Shown here in pieces: positions 1-10,751 of a stretch of DNA of 64,000 nucleotides; position 1 is the stretch's first letter, and each line of letters begins with the position of its first letter. The stretch spans positions 620,001-684,000 of the forward strand of contig NZ_CP006568.1 of the NCBI RefSeq assembly GCF_000517405.1, written 5' to 3'. Under the pieces are notes generated by a model, which was given only the letters and a program-made list of their open reading frames with translations, did not search any database and was not told the origin of the DNA. Source of the stretch: Candidatus Sodalis pierantonius str. SOPE. Lineage in GTDB: Bacteria > Pseudomonadota > Gammaproteobacteria > Enterobacterales > Enterobacteriaceae. Both the position numbers and the translations under genes were made by a program.

Positions 1-1
1 C

Positions 2-544
2 GGGCTGCCGGCGCAGGATGTCGCCCCCAATCAGGGGAAATTTTTGCATATTGTGGCGCTGATGATTCAGGCCCGGCGCATATTGGAAATCGGCACGCTC
101 GGCGGTTACAGCACCCTTTGGCTAGCGCGGGCGCTGCCGCCGTCAGGCCGGATTGTGACGCTTGAGGCCAACGCCCGCCATGCCGAGGTGGCGCGGGACA
201 ACCTCCGACGGGCCGGCGTCCTCGACCAGGTCGAACTGCGTACGGGTCCGGCGCTGGCCAGCCTACCGACGCTGACCGGGCCGTTCGATTTGATTTTTAT
301 TGATGCGGACAAACCCGCCAATCCCGAATACCTGGCCTGGGCCATTAAACTATCCCGCCCGGGCACGGTCATTATCGGCGACAATGTGGTGCGCGAAGGG
401 GAACTGGTAAATGCGCACAGCAAGGATGAACGGGTCCAGGGCGTGCGGCGATTTTTTGACCGGCTTGGGGAAGATTACCGGCTTATCTCCACCGCGCTAC
501 AGACGGTGGGCAGCAAAGGTTGGGACGGTTTCAGCCTGACCTGA
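2..544 (+). CDS. SAM-dependent O-methyltransferase, 5' end outside window
   Basis: This is the C-terminal part of a class I O-methyltransferase of the catechol/caffeoyl-CoA type, which moves a methyl group from S-adenosylmethionine to a hydroxyl acceptor. The frame is open from base 2, before any good start codon, so the gene begins upstream of the window. Visible motifs are the SAM-binding motif I (EIGTLGGYSTLWLA), an acidic residue at the end of strand 2 (TLEAN) and the metal/substrate motif FIDADKPANPEYL. The C-terminus (GWDGFSL) is typical of the family. The gene ends 27 bp before the converging livF remnant. The acceptor substrate cannot be told from sequence. Confidence 0.85.
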   Translation, partial: GLPAQDVAPNQGKFLHIVALMIQARRILEIGTLGGYSTLWLARALPPSGRIVTLEANARHAEVARDNLRRAGVLDQVELRTGPALASLPTLTGPFDLIFIDADKPANPEYLAWAIKLSRPGTVIIGDNVVREGELVNAHSKDERVQGVRRFFDRLGEDYRLISTALQTVGSKGWDGFSLT

Positions 545-571
545 GTGCGCTAAGCGCTCCGCACGCGGCGC

Positions 572-1284
<713 letters not shown>

Positions 1285-1288
<4 letters not shown>

Positions 1289-2162
1289 AACGTCACCGCC
1301 TGTTCATCGGTGCCCAGATAGGCCGCAATAACCCGCGGGTCTTTTTGCACCTCCTGCGGCGGCCCCCGCTGGCGATGACGTCGCCGTGATCCAGCACGAT
1401 AACCTGATCGGATATGTTCATCACTATGCCCATATCATGTTCAATCAACAATACGGTCATACCGTGATCATCGCGCAGCGTGCGGATAATACGGCTCAGC
1501 GCGCACGTTTCCACCGGGTTTAAGCCGGCCGCCGGTTCATCGAGGCAAATCATCTCAGGCCCGGTACACATCGCGCGGGCGATCTCCAGCCGCCGCTGCT
1601 GACCATAAGACATCTCGCCCGCCAACCGGTTGGCGCAGCTGACCAAATCCACCACCTCCAGCCAGTAAAAGGCGCGATCCAGCGCCTGGCTTTCCGCGCG
1701 GCGATAGGCTGGCGTATTTAATACCCCGGCCAACAGATTGCGGTTAATCTGCATATGCTGCGCCACCAGTAGGTTCTCCACCACCGACATCTCGCGGAAC
1801 AGGCGGATATTCTGGAAGGTGCGCGCCAGACCGGCGCGATTGACCAGATGGGTGCCGCCGAACATTTTATAAAATAGCCGCCTGCCGAGCCGGGTGGAAT
1901 GAAACCCGTCCGCCAAGCGCAGTCTCTCCCCCAACACCTTAATGACATTGATGCGCCGCCGCCGGGTGTTAAGCATGATCTGTCCGCCGCTGGCCCGATA
2001 GAATCCGGTCAGGCAATTGAAGACGGTGGTCTTGCCGGCGCCGTTCGGGCCGATAAGCGCGGTAATAGAGCCGCGCGCCACGTCCAGATTAACATCATTC
2101 AGCGCTTTGATGCCGCCAAATCGCATATGCAAATGCGCCACGCTCAGTATCGTTTCGCTCAT
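1285..2162 (-). pseudogene. livG: LivG-like branched-chain amino acid ABC transporter ATPase, C-terminal frameshift
   Basis: This is the first ATPase of the liv importer. It has Walker A (GPNGAGKTT), signature (MSYGQQRR), Walker B (MICLDEPAAGLNP) and the H-loop (LIEHDM), plus the LivG/BraF insert. Near 1365 a run of five Gs has lost one G. The current frame ends in an Arg-rich tail at 1293, while the other frame reads the expected end (PQEVQKDPRVIAAYLGTDEQ) and stops at 1285, overlapping the livF start. Only the last 25 or so residues are affected and all catalytic motifs are kept, so some activity is possible. With its neighbours broken it is most likely a pseudogene. Confidence 0.8.
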
Positions 2163-3442
2163 GGCGCCACCCCCTTGCGCGGTGTAAACCCGCTGCGGCT
2201 GACGCGGATCAGGCCGCGCGGTCGCCAGATCATCATCAGCACCATCAGCACGCCGAACAACAGCACCCGATATTCGGCAAAGCCGCGCAGCAACTCGGGC
2301 GCGACCGTCAGTACAAAAGCGGCGATCACCACGCCGATAGTGGATCCCAACCCGCCCAGCACCACAATGGCCAGGATCAGCGCGGATTCAAAGAACGTGA
2401 ACGAGGTGGGATTAACAAATCCCTGGTAGCTGGCGAAGAACACGCTGGCCAGACCGACGGTGGAGGCGCCGAGCGTAAAGGCGGACAGCTTGACCAGGAC
2501 ATGATTCAGCCCCATCGCGCGGCAGGCGATCTCATCTTCGCGCAGCGCTTCCCAGGCGCGGCCGATGGGCATCCGCGTCAACCGATGCTTGATATACAGG
2601 ACCAACAGCACTACCAACACCAGCACCGTATAGATAAAAATAAACTTCAAATTCGGGTTATAGCTCATCCCGAAAAACTCATGAATAGGCACGCCGCCCT
2701 CCCTGGCGCGGCGGCCAAACTCCAGCCCGAAAAAGGTGGGCGACGGCACCGGGACGCCGTTAGGGCCGCCGGTAAACACCAGCCAGTTATTCAGAACCAA
2801 CCTGATTATCTCGCCAAATCCCAGCGTCACGATCGCCAGATAATCACCGTGCATCCGCAGCACCGGGAAGCCGAGCAGCGCCCCCGCCGCTGCCGCCATG
2901 ACGGCGGACAGCGGCAACATCGATCAGAATCCCAGCCCGAGATATTGGTATCCCAGCGCCAACCCGTAGGCGCCGATGGCGTAAAACGCCACATAACCCA
3001 AATCCAGCAGGCCGGCCAACCCCACCACGATATTCAACCCCAGACCCAGCAGGACATAAATCAGCCCCAGGATCCCCACCGTCAGCAGGTATTTGGTGGC
3101 CACGAAGGGAAACAGTATCGCCAGCAGCAGCAGCGACACTATCCAGCGCAGCCGGCTTTTCGCCTCCGGCGCGCGCACATAAACGCCATCTCTTTCCCCC
3201 TCGAAACGGGACAGCCAGCGTTTGCCCGGCGCCGTCTGCCAAAAAAGACTCAGCAACAGCCGCCCGACCACCACGGTCAATACCATTACCGCCAGGCGTA
3301 GGCCGTGAAAATCGAAGCGATAACCGTTCAATACCACGCCGACCATCGGGCCGAAAATGATAAGCGCGATTAAACCCGCCAACGCCACCTCCTTCAAAGC
3401 GTCCTTTAGCGCCATGTCGCGTTTTCCCGTCGTCGTTGTCAT
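2159..3442 (-). pseudogene. livM: LivM-like branched-chain amino acid permease, nonsense mutation
   Basis: This is one of the two membrane subunits of the liv importer. The frame starts at ATG 3442 (MTTTTGKRDMALKDALK) and shows the hydrophobic segments expected of LivM, including GLIYVLLGLGLNIVVGLAGLLDLG. A TGA at 2924-2926 falls where a tryptophan is expected (LGLGF-stop-SMLPLSA). The same frame then continues with conserved permease sequence (MHGDYLAIVTLGFGEIIRLVLNNW) to 2159. With readthrough the length would be 427 residues, against 425 in E. coli. The stop overlaps the livG start (ATGA). The permease is cut in half, so the importer cannot assemble normally. Confidence 0.88.
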
Positions 3443-3453
3443 CGCGCCAGCTC

Positions 3454-4356
3454 CTATACTTTGGCGACCAAGGGCCGGCCCAACAATCCCTGGGGTCGGA
3501 AAATGAGGATCACCACCAGGAGAGAAAAGGAAAATACGTCTTTGTAATCGGAATTTACCATGCCGGAGAACTGCGCTTCCGCCACGCCGAGGATCAACCC
3601 ACCCAGCATCGCCCCCGGTAAGGAGCCAATCCCGCCCAGCACCGCGGCGGTGAAGGCCTTGATGCCGATGATAAAGCCGGCGTAGAAATCGAAGGTGCCG
3701 TAGTTCATGGTTATTAATACGCCCGCCAAACCGGCCATGGCGGCGCCGATAACGAACACCGCCGAAATGACCCGATCGGTGTTGATCCCCAGAATGGCGG
3801 CCATCTTGCGGTCCTGTTGCGTCGCGCGGCACATCCGGCCGAGGCGGGTATGCCGGATGACCCAATTCAGTACCAGCATCCCTACTAGCGATGCCGCCAG
3901 GATAAACACCTTGGTATAGGTCAACTGCACCACGCTGTCGCTCAGTGAAAATTTGACGACGCCATCCAGCAATGTGGGAATGCCCTGCTGGCGGGGCCCT
4001 TGGCTGATTTGCGCATAGTTCTGCAATATCAGCGACATACCGATAGCGGAAATCAGCGGCACCAGCCGGGTGGAGTTGCGCAAGGGCCGGTAAGCGATAC
4101 GTTCGATGACCCAGCCATACACCCCGGTGACCACCAGCGTGCCGAAAATCAGCAGCGGAAACGAGGACACCCCGAAGAAAGAGAGTAGCGCCAGGCCGAT
4201 GGCGCACAGGTAGGCGGAGATCATATAGACTTCGCCATGGGCGAAATTAATCATGCCGATAATGCCATACACCATGGTATAGCCGATGGCGATAAGACCA
4301 TATACGGCGCCCAGGGTTAAGCCGTTAAACATCTGCTGCCAAAAAAATGCTTCCAT
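3454..4356 (-). CDS. livH: LivH branched-chain amino acid ABC transporter permease
   Basis: This is the second membrane subunit of the liv importer, 300 residues, close to the 308 of E. coli LivH. It contains the family N-terminus (FNGLTLGAVYGLIAIGYTMVYGIIGMINFAHGE, read from residue 10) and the AVLGGIGSLPGAMLGGLILG segment near the C-terminus. Several hydrophobic helices span its length. It lies between the broken binding-protein gene and livM, 11 bp from the livM start. It is the only gene of the five that shows no lesion. Since its partners are all damaged, it is probably an orphan awaiting decay. Confidence 0.9.
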   Translation of the reverse strand: MEAFFWQQMFNGLTLGAVYGLIAIGYTMVYGIIGMINFAHGEVYMISAYLCAIGLALLSFFGVSSFPLLIFGTLVVTGVYGWVIERIAYRPLRNSTRLVPLISAIGMSLILQNYAQISQGPRQQGIPTLLDGVVKFSLSDSVVQLTYTKVFILAASLVGMLVLNWVIRHTRLGRMCRATQQDRKMAAILGINTDRVISAVFVIGAAMAGLAGVLITMNYGTFDFYAGFIIGIKAFTAAVLGGIGSLPGAMLGGLILGVAEAQFSGMVNSDYKDVFSFSLLVVILIFRPQGLLGRPLVAKV

Positions 4357-4462
4357 AGATAAGCGGTCCCGTCTGGTCCGACAGAACGCCTCGCGGCGCT
4401 CTGCGATTATGGCGCGCCGGGCTTATCATGCCGACGCGCCCCTCGAAGTGCATGCCGCGCGG

Positions 4463-5588
4463 TTAAGGCAACTGCTGATATTTACCCTGGCTATCCCATT
4501 GATAAACGACATAATCAGAGACTTTCAAATCCCCCTTGCTGTCCCAGCTTTTCTGCCCCATCACGGTGTCTACCTAATGGGATTTAAGCCAGTCGCTGGC
4601 CTTGGCGGAATCGCTACCGCCGGTGGCTTTGAAGGCGGCGGCAATGGCCTGTAGTGAGGCGTAAGCGTACAGAGTGTACCCCTCAGGCTCGAACTTGCTG
4701 GCGCGGAATTTCTCGATGACCGATTTGCCCGCCGGTATCAAACGCGGGTCCTGGCCAAAGGTCATCAGCCCGCCGTCGGTATATTGCGGTCCCCCCCGCC
4801 GCGGTCACCAGCTCTTCGGTGACAATGCAATCGCCGGAGAAAAATTTCGCCTTCACGCCCTGTTCACACATTTGACGAACCAACGGCCCGGCGGCTTCGG
4901 GATGGCAGCCACCGAAATACACCACCTGCGGGTCTACCGAGCGGATTTTGGTCACCAGGGCATTGAAATCTTTTTCGCCGCGCGATAACCCTTCGTACAT
5001 GACCTCCTTCACGCCCGCTTTATTCAGCGCGGCCTTAGTGGCATCCGCCAGCCCCTGCCCGTAAGTATCTTTGTCGTGAATGATCGCCACTTTGGTCGCT
5101 TTTAATTTGTCGATGATGTAACTGGCGGCGATAGCGCCCTGCTGGTCGTCTCGGCCGCACATGCGAAACAGGTTGCTCATGCCGCGTTCGGTGATCTGCG
5201 GGTTGGTGGAACCGGGCGTGATGGCGAGAATGTCGGCATCGTCATACACCTCCGAGGCCGGCATCGTGGACGACGAGCAGAAATGGCCGATGATCGCCGC
5301 CACATGGGATTGATCCACCAGCCGGTTGGCAACCGCTACCGCCTGTTTGGGCTCGCAGGCGTCGTCCCCCTGCACCAAGGTAATTTTCTCGCCGTTAATC
5401 CTACCGGCGGCATTGATATCCGCCGCGGCCTGACTGGCGCCGCGCCAGTATTGATCCCCGTAGGTCGCGTTGGGACCGGAAAACGGCCCGGCGACGCCGA
5501 CGGTGATATCGGCGTGGGCCGCAAACGCCGTTCCAAGACAGCCGATGATGAAAGCGGCAAGCGGAGAGGCTATCGGTTTCAATGACAT
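4463..5588 (-). pseudogene. livJ: LivJ/LivK-like periplasmic branched-chain amino acid binding protein, frameshift plus nonsense
   Basis: This is the periplasmic binding protein of the liv importer. It begins at ATG 5588 with a Sec signal peptide (cleavage likely after AFAAHA) followed by DITVGVAGPFSGPNATYG, typical of LivJ/LivK. Two lesions are visible. A G run on the coding strand (7 C on + at 4791-4797) has one extra base, shifting the frame after VTAAGG. The correct frame then resumes (PQYTDGGLMTFGQDPR) but meets a TAG near 4575 after DWLKSH. Conserved sequence goes on to a stop at 4463 (DTVMGQKSWDSKGDLKVSDY). Ancestral length would be about 374 residues. Assignment to LivJ rather than LivK is not certain. 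Confidence 0.85.
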
Positions 5589-6285
5589 TATCGTGTTCCT
5601 TAGTGCTGGGTTATTGGAACGACAAAGGGCGACAATTGGCAACAAACTCTGCAGTAACAACGTTTAACTAATGAAAACAGCTGATGACACGCAACCGCCG
5701 GTCACGATTGCTCAGTCAATTCAGCTAAGCAATATCTCTGCCAGGTCGGCGAAGGGTGGCCAGCCGTGGGCAAGCAACAATCTTGGCTCCCCTACCATTG
5801 GGGTTTGTTAAGCGTAGAGGGGCGAGCGCACCAATCCGGTGCGTGAGTTCTCATTTTAGGGAAATAATGGAAAATAAAGGTTGGGCGTGATACCCCCTCA
5901 AGCGCTTATCGCACGCCGTCATTCCCACCTGCGCTTCAGATGGGGGTGGCTGCATACCTTCAGGGCGACGCTATGACGACCGTGCCCCGTGCAGCCCAAC
6001 ACGCCGCTCCCGGGGTCTGACCTCTGATGCGAAAGCGGTGGGGTACCGCGGGTAAATGTGCGTTTGATGCGAAAGCGATGGGGTCCCGCGCGCAAATGTT
6101 GCTTTCTCCTTGCGCGCGGGAGACGACGTGCCCAACTCGGTGACGTTGTACCCGCGGCGTACACGCCCCGGGCGCGGTGACGCTAAATCAGATCGGCGCC
6201 CTAGCGCGACATCTGCGCGATGACGCCACCGGCATGATGGCGCCGCACCTGCACGCGGTCGTGCCGCTTTAGGTAAACGCGTCGG
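5589..6285. other. Intergenic region upstream of livJ, no gene seen
   Basis: About 700 bp separate the livJ start from the end of the permease gene. The part next to livJ is AT-richer and should hold the liv promoter. No conserved coding frame is visible; short open frames here have no family features. A 40-bp tandem repeat is present at 6025-6104 and is listed separately. Confidence 0.5.
6025..6104. repeat. Two imperfect tandem copies of a 40-bp unit
   Basis: Unit 1 (6025-6064) and unit 2 (6065-6104) both start TGATGCGAAAGCG and share GTGGGGT/ATGGGGT and the GCAAATGT/GTAAATGT block, with several substitutions. They are directly adjacent. The repeat lies in a non-coding stretch; its role is unknown. 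Confidence 0.6.
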
Positions 6286-7674
6286 TTACCGTTTTGACGA
6301 AGCCGCCGGTCGGCAACGGCTAAGCGCGCCGCCGCGCCGACCCAGGTCGCATAAGCGATAAATCAGGGAGATACTGAGCAAAAACCCGCCGCCGACCGTT
6401 AGCGACATACGGGTGTCCGGGCTTAACGCCATCCCCAGCAACACACAGCCTAAGAAAGCCATGGTGAAATAATTTACCCATGGGAACAGCACCGATCGGA
6501 AAGGATGATCGACCAACGCTTGCCGATGGCGGCGGCGAAAGCGCAGCTGGCTTATCAACACCACGAACCACGGCACCATCCCCGGCAAAACGCTGGCGCT
6601 GTATACGTAGACAAAAACTTGCCGCGGATTGGGGATAATATAATTCGGACAGGAGCCCGCCAGTATGATTATCGACACCGTCACGCCCATCGCCGGCACG
6701 CCGCTCTGCGAAAGCCGCCCCATCGCCGCCGGCAGTTGGCGGTTATTCGCCAGGGCGTATAACATACGCCCGCAGCTGTACATCCTGCTGTTGCAACCCG
6801 ATAGCGTCGCCGTCAGGATGACAAAGTTAATAATCCCCGCCGCGGCAGTGATCCCGATTTTCGCGAAGGTCAGTACGAACGGACTGCCGTTGGCGCCGAT
6901 CTGGTTCCACGGGAACAGCTTGACGATGACAAAGATAGCGCCGACATAGAAGATCAGTATGCGCCAAAGAATATTGCCGATGGCGCGACGCAGCGTCACC
7001 TGCGGATCTTTCGCTTCGCCTGCGGTGATGCCCACCAACTCTACGCCTTGATAAGAAGCCACAACAATACACAGCGCGACGAGAAATCCCCGCCAGCCGC
7101 CGGTGAAGAAACCGCCGTGGGCGGTCAGATTTGCCAGCCCCACCGGCTGGCCGCCATTGCCGACCTCCAGGAAAATCACCCCCAGTCCCACCAGGATCAT
7201 GACGATGATGGTGGTGATCTTTATCAAGGCGAACCAGAACTCGATCTCGCCATATAACCGCACCGCCACCACCAGGCCTACCGCCGCCAGCGCCGGGATC
7301 CACTGCGGCAAATCGGGAAACCAGAATTGCACATAGACACCAATCGCGGTGATTTCCGAAATCCCCACCGCCATCCACATAAACCAGTAACTCCAGGCGG
7401 TCAGGTAACCAAAGAAGGGGCTCATATAACTGTGGGCGTAGACGGCGAAAGAGCCAGTGACCGGCTCCAGATAGAGCATTTCCCCCATGGCGCGCATGAT
7501 GAAAAACACAAAAATACCGGCGATAATGTAGGCCAGTAGAACCGACGCTCCGGCCCATTGCAGCGTGCTGGCCGCCCCCATGAACAGACCCACGCCGATG
7601 GTGCCGCCCAGCGCAATCAATTCTATGTGGCGGGCCTCGAGACCTCGGTTCAGCCCCTGATGTTCTACCGTCAT
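6286..7674 (-). CDS. yifK: YifK-like amino acid permease (APC family)
   Basis: This is an inner-membrane amino acid permease of the APC/AAT family. It is closest, from memory of the family, to E. coli YifK: RGLEARHIELIALGGTIGVG at the N-terminus, GEMLYLEPVTGSFAVYAH, and SCPNYIIPNPRQVFVYVYSAS later on. About 12 membrane segments can be traced over 462 residues. Compared with YifK there seems to be a five-residue gap in a membrane segment (AVGLVVAVRLYGE) and a one-residue gap near VSIIILAGSC. The conserved LSGCNSG reads LSGCNSR, and the C-terminus is unusual. These changes may mean a cryptic pseudogene, but no stop or frameshift is present. Confidence 0.75.
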   Translation of the reverse strand: MTVEHQGLNRGLEARHIELIALGGTIGVGLFMGAASTLQWAGASVLLAYIIAGIFVFFIMRAMGEMLYLEPVTGSFAVYAHSYMSPFFGYLTAWSYWFMWMAVGISEITAIGVYVQFWFPDLPQWIPALAAVGLVVAVRLYGEIEFWFALIKITTIIVMILVGLGVIFLEVGNGGQPVGLANLTAHGGFFTGGWRGFLVALCIVVASYQGVELVGITAGEAKDPQVTLRRAIGNILWRILIFYVGAIFVIVKLFPWNQIGANGSPFVLTFAKIGITAAAGIINFVILTATLSGCNSRMYSCGRMLYALANNRQLPAAMGRLSQSGVPAMGVTVSIIILAGSCPNYIIPNPRQVFVYVYSASVLPGMVPWFVVLISQLRFRRRHRQALVDHPFRSVLFPWVNYFTMAFLGCVLLGMALSPDTRMSLTVGGGFLLSISLIYRLCDLGRRGGALSRCRPAASSKR

Positions 7675-7690
7675 AATCGCTCAATATCAC

Positions 7691-8464
7691 CGCCGTTCCG
7701 GCAGTCCCGTTAAAAAATGGCGATAAGAGTAGCCTAAATTGCCGCCCAGCGCAGGTAGCAAAATGCCCGGTAGGCGAAAAAATATCCCTGCCCCCGCGTG
7801 GGTGCCGCCAGACGTAGCCTTTACAGCGAGTGGAGATTTAGCTGTTGGGATAGAGTAGTCACAGCGGCACAGCGGACGGTTTCGGCAGGTTAGCCAACGT
7901 TGGCGGCGTTATCAGAAGGGGCAAATTACATCGTAAAAAGTAAATAGCACGGGCAGATGGCGACTCATCGGCAGTTGGGGGATGAAAAGAGCCCACCCGT
8001 AACGCGAGGGATTCGAGACGCGCCACCCGCAGACAACAGGCCAGAACCCGTCGCCGACGGCAGCTTACGCTACACGATAACATCATAAATAGCCGGGGCT
8101 AGAGCGGTCGCCGCCGAAAGCAATCTACGTTCGGCCATCAGCAGCAGGGGACTATCAGACGCTGATGACACAAACCCATCATGTCACCAGACGTCAAGTA
8201 AGCTAAGCCGACCCCATAACCCGACGGCGGTAACGTAATGCCTATGGGTGACGAGGGCGAAAGGGGAGTGACGCCCTTCTGGAAGGGAGCGGCGCCATTT
8301 TAGAGGGTAATGACGCCGTTAAACCTACACGGCGTCAGTAGGGCGCCCCATCCCCCCAGCTCGCTTTAGGGAGGGTTAGCGAACGCTAACTTCAGGCGCT
8401 TGCGGGGTAAGGCGGTAGAGCGATGCCGCCTTGACGTCGTGCTACGCCGTTAACGCATAATCCG
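7691..8464. other. Intergenic region, no gene seen
   Basis: About 770 bp lie between the permease gene and the IS256 element. I see no conserved frame on either strand, no tRNA and no obvious repeat. It may contain eroded gene remains that are no longer readable by eye. Confidence 0.4.
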
Positions 8465-9779
8465 GAGCCTGTTTAGAAATTTGTGTATTTGCCTGATTTT
8501 GATATGTTCAATCCAACATCAAAAACAGGTTAATTTATGGACGAAAAACAGTTGCAGGCTCTGGCTAACGAACTGGCCAAAAATCTCAAAACCCCTGAAG
8601 ATCTCAGTCACTTCGATCGGCTGCTGAAAAAAATCAGCGTCGAAGCAGCTCTCAATGCCGAAATGACCCATCACCTCGGCTACGATAAAAATCAGCCTAA
8701 ACCGGGGACCAACGCCCGCAACGGCTATTCCACAAAAACCGTTACCACTGGCGATGGCCCGCTGGCGCTGCGTACTCCGCGCGATCGTGACGGTTCCTTT
8801 GAACCGCAACTGGTGAAGAAGAACCAGACCCGGATTACCGGGATGGATAACCAGATTTTATCGTTGTACGCCAAAGGGATGACCACCCGCGAGATCGCGA
8901 CCGCGTTCAAAGAGCTGTATGACGCCGATGTCTCGCCGGCGCTGGTCTCAAAGGTCACCGATGCGGTCATGGAGCAGGTTGTCGAATGGCAAAACCGGCC
9001 TCTGGATGCAGTCTATCCCATTGTTTATCTTGACTGTATCGTTCTAAAAGTCCGGCAGGACAGCCGCATCATCAACAAATCTGTGTTCCTGGCGCTGGGC
9101 ATCAACATCGAAGGCCAGAAAGAGTTGCTAGGTATGTGGCTGGCCGAAAATGAAGGCGCAAAGTTCTGGCTGAACGTGCTGACAGAGCTGAAAAACCGCG
9201 GCCTGAACGATATCCTTATCGCCTGCGTAGACGGGCTGAAAGGTTTCCCTGACGCTATTAACGCGGTGTATCCGGAGGCGCGGCTCCAGCTGTGTATCGT
9301 ACATATGGTGCGCAACAGCCTGCGGTTCGTCTCCTGGAAGGACTACAAGGCCGTCACCCGCGACCTGAAAGCTATCTATCAGGCCCCTACGGAAGAAGCC
9401 GGCTTGCAGGCGCTGGAAGCGTTCTCCAGTGCCTGGGACATCCGCTACCCGCAAATAAGTCGAAGCTGGCAGGCAAACTGGGCCAATCTGGCCACGTTCT
9501 TTGCCTACCCAACGGACATCCGCAAGGTGATCTACACGACCAACGCCATCGAGTCGTTAAACAGCGTGATCCGGCATGCCATCAAAAAGCGCAAGGTGTT
9601 CCCGACCGACGACGCAGTGAAAAAGGTGGTGTGGCTGGCGATACAGGCGGCCTCACAGAAATGGACAATGCCTTTGAGGGACTGGCGCATGGCAATGAGC
9701 CGCTTTATTATCGAGTTCGGTGACCGCCTGGACGGTCACTTCTGAGAAAAGGCATTTACACAGAATCGTGTACAGGGTC
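8465..9779 (+). mobile_element. IS256-family insertion sequence, copy 1
   Basis: The element is 1315 bp. Its left end starts GAGCCTGTTTAGAAATTTGTG. The right end, read from the outside, is GACCCTGTACACGATTCTGTG, an imperfect inverted repeat of the left. Boundaries were fixed by comparison with the copies at 19895-21209 and 38544-39858. The 8-bp flanks (ATAATCCG left, GTCCGCTG right) do not match, so a flank has been lost by deletion or recombination. The transposase gene inside is intact. Confidence 0.9.
8537..9745 (+). CDS. IS256-family transposase, copy 1
   Basis: This DDE transposase of the MULE/IS256 superfamily has 402 residues, the usual length. It starts MDEKQLQALANELAKNLKTPED and shows family motifs: the first Asp in YPIVYLDCIVLKVR, the second in LIACVDGLKGFPDAI, and the ending TTNAIESLNSVIRHAIKKRK that carries the catalytic Glu. 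It differs from the copies at 19929-21137 and 38578-39786 at only a few residues. No stop or frameshift is seen, so it may be active. Confidence 0.95.
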   Translation: MDEKQLQALANELAKNLKTPEDLSHFDRLLKKISVEAALNAEMTHHLGYDKNQPKPGTNARNGYSTKTVTTGDGPLALRTPRDRDGSFEPQLVKKNQTRITGMDNQILSLYAKGMTTREIATAFKELYDADVSPALVSKVTDAVMEQVVEWQNRPLDAVYPIVYLDCIVLKVRQDSRIINKSVFLALGINIEGQKELLGMWLAENEGAKFWLNVLTELKNRGLNDILIACVDGLKGFPDAINAVYPEARLQLCIVHMVRNSLRFVSWKDYKAVTRDLKAIYQAPTEEAGLQALEAFSSAWDIRYPQISRSWQANWANLATFFAYPTDIRKVIYTTNAIESLNSVIRHAIKKRKVFPTDDAVKKVVWLAIQAASQKWTMPLRDWRMAMSRFIIEFGDRLDGHF

Positions 9780-9867
9780 GTCCGCTGGAAGTCTCGGTGT
9801 TACAAACGCTGTTCTAAGCGGCAGCCGCCAATGGTGCGGCGGTCCGTCCGGCAACGAGAGCGCTAAC
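9780..9867. other. 88-bp chromosomal fragment between IS256 and IS21
   Basis: This short segment is all that remains between two IS elements. On the + strand one frame reads PLEVSVLQTLF and stops at about 9819, which could be the end of a lost gene. It is too short to identify. Its right edge is the CTAAC target duplication of the IS21 copy. Confidence 0.3.
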
Positions 9868-9987
9868 TGCAGATTCCGACGTATCCGATCAGCTGTTCCG
9901 GCGACATCCGATCAGTTATTCCGATATTTTCCGATCACCCATTCCAGTGATATTCGTTCACGTGTTCGCTCATCTTCTGACTCGGGT

Positions 9988-10740
9988 TTAGTCTATTTTT
10001 CCTGTGCTGGCTACTCCTTGCTCTTTGCGTAGTGATTCGCCTTTAAGTTCCAGTCTATAGCTGGGGTGTACTAACCGATCGAGTAACGCGTCAGCTGTCG
10101 TGGGGTTTTCTATCAGTCCATACCATTTTTTCACCGGCAGTTGACTGATCAGGATGCTGCTGCTTTTGTCGTAGCGATCTTCCATCACCTCCAACAGCAT
10201 CGTTGCCTGCATCGGACTTATTGATTCTAGGCCCACGTCGTCCAAGATCAGTAACTCTATTTTTTCTAACTGATTAAGCTGTTTTAGATAGGTCCCGTCT
10301 ACCTGACACTGGTGAAGATGGGCCAGCAACCGACCCACTCGCCAGTAACGCACGCTATATTGCTGCCGGCATGCCTGCTCACCAAGCGCACAACTGAGCC
10401 AGGTTTTGCCCGTACCTGTTGGCCCCGTGATGAGTATGCTTTTCTGATATTTCAGATATTGTCCCCCTAGCAGATCTCGCATCTGTTCCGGTGTCACTCC
10501 TCGGCTAGGGATATAGCGGATATCTTCCGGTTTTGCCTGCAAGCGCATTTGCGATTGCCGTCGCAGACGACATATATGGTTGTTTTTTCTATGCAAATTT
10601 TCCGCTTCTACCATCAGCGACAACCGCTCCTCGAACCCCAGCTCCCCATAACTCCCCGGGAGTTCGCGTTGCGTCTCCAACAACGCCTGGACCATTGCCG
10701 ACAACTTCAGCTCTCGCAGAGCCATTAACAGTGTATCCAT
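9988..10740 (-). CDS. istB: IstB ATP-binding transposition helper, IS21 copy A
   Basis: This AAA+ ATPase helps the IS21 transposase IstA choose and capture target DNA. It has 250 residues, the usual length. Motifs are Walker A (GPTGTGKTWL), Walker B (LLILDDVGLE) and the C-terminal segment ADALLDRLVHPSYRLELKGESLR. It lies just downstream of istA, with an 11-bp gap, in the same operon. No lesion is seen, in contrast to the copy at 21746-22496. Confidence 0.95.
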   Translation of the reverse strand: MDTLLMALRELKLSAMVQALLETQRELPGSYGELGFEERLSLMVEAENLHRKNNHICRLRRQSQMRLQAKPEDIRYIPSRGVTPEQMRDLLGGQYLKYQKSILITGPTGTGKTWLSCALGEQACRQQYSVRYWRVGRLLAHLHQCQVDGTYLKQLNQLEKIELLILDDVGLESISPMQATMLLEVMEDRYDKSSSILISQLPVKKWYGLIENPTTADALLDRLVHPSYRLELKGESLRKEQGVASTGKID

Positions 10741-10751
10741 ATTTATTCTCC

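Noticed and set aside
2501..3301. 266-codon + strand frame rich in Gln and His opposite livM
   Set aside because: It is an antisense shadow of livM with low-complexity composition and no family features.
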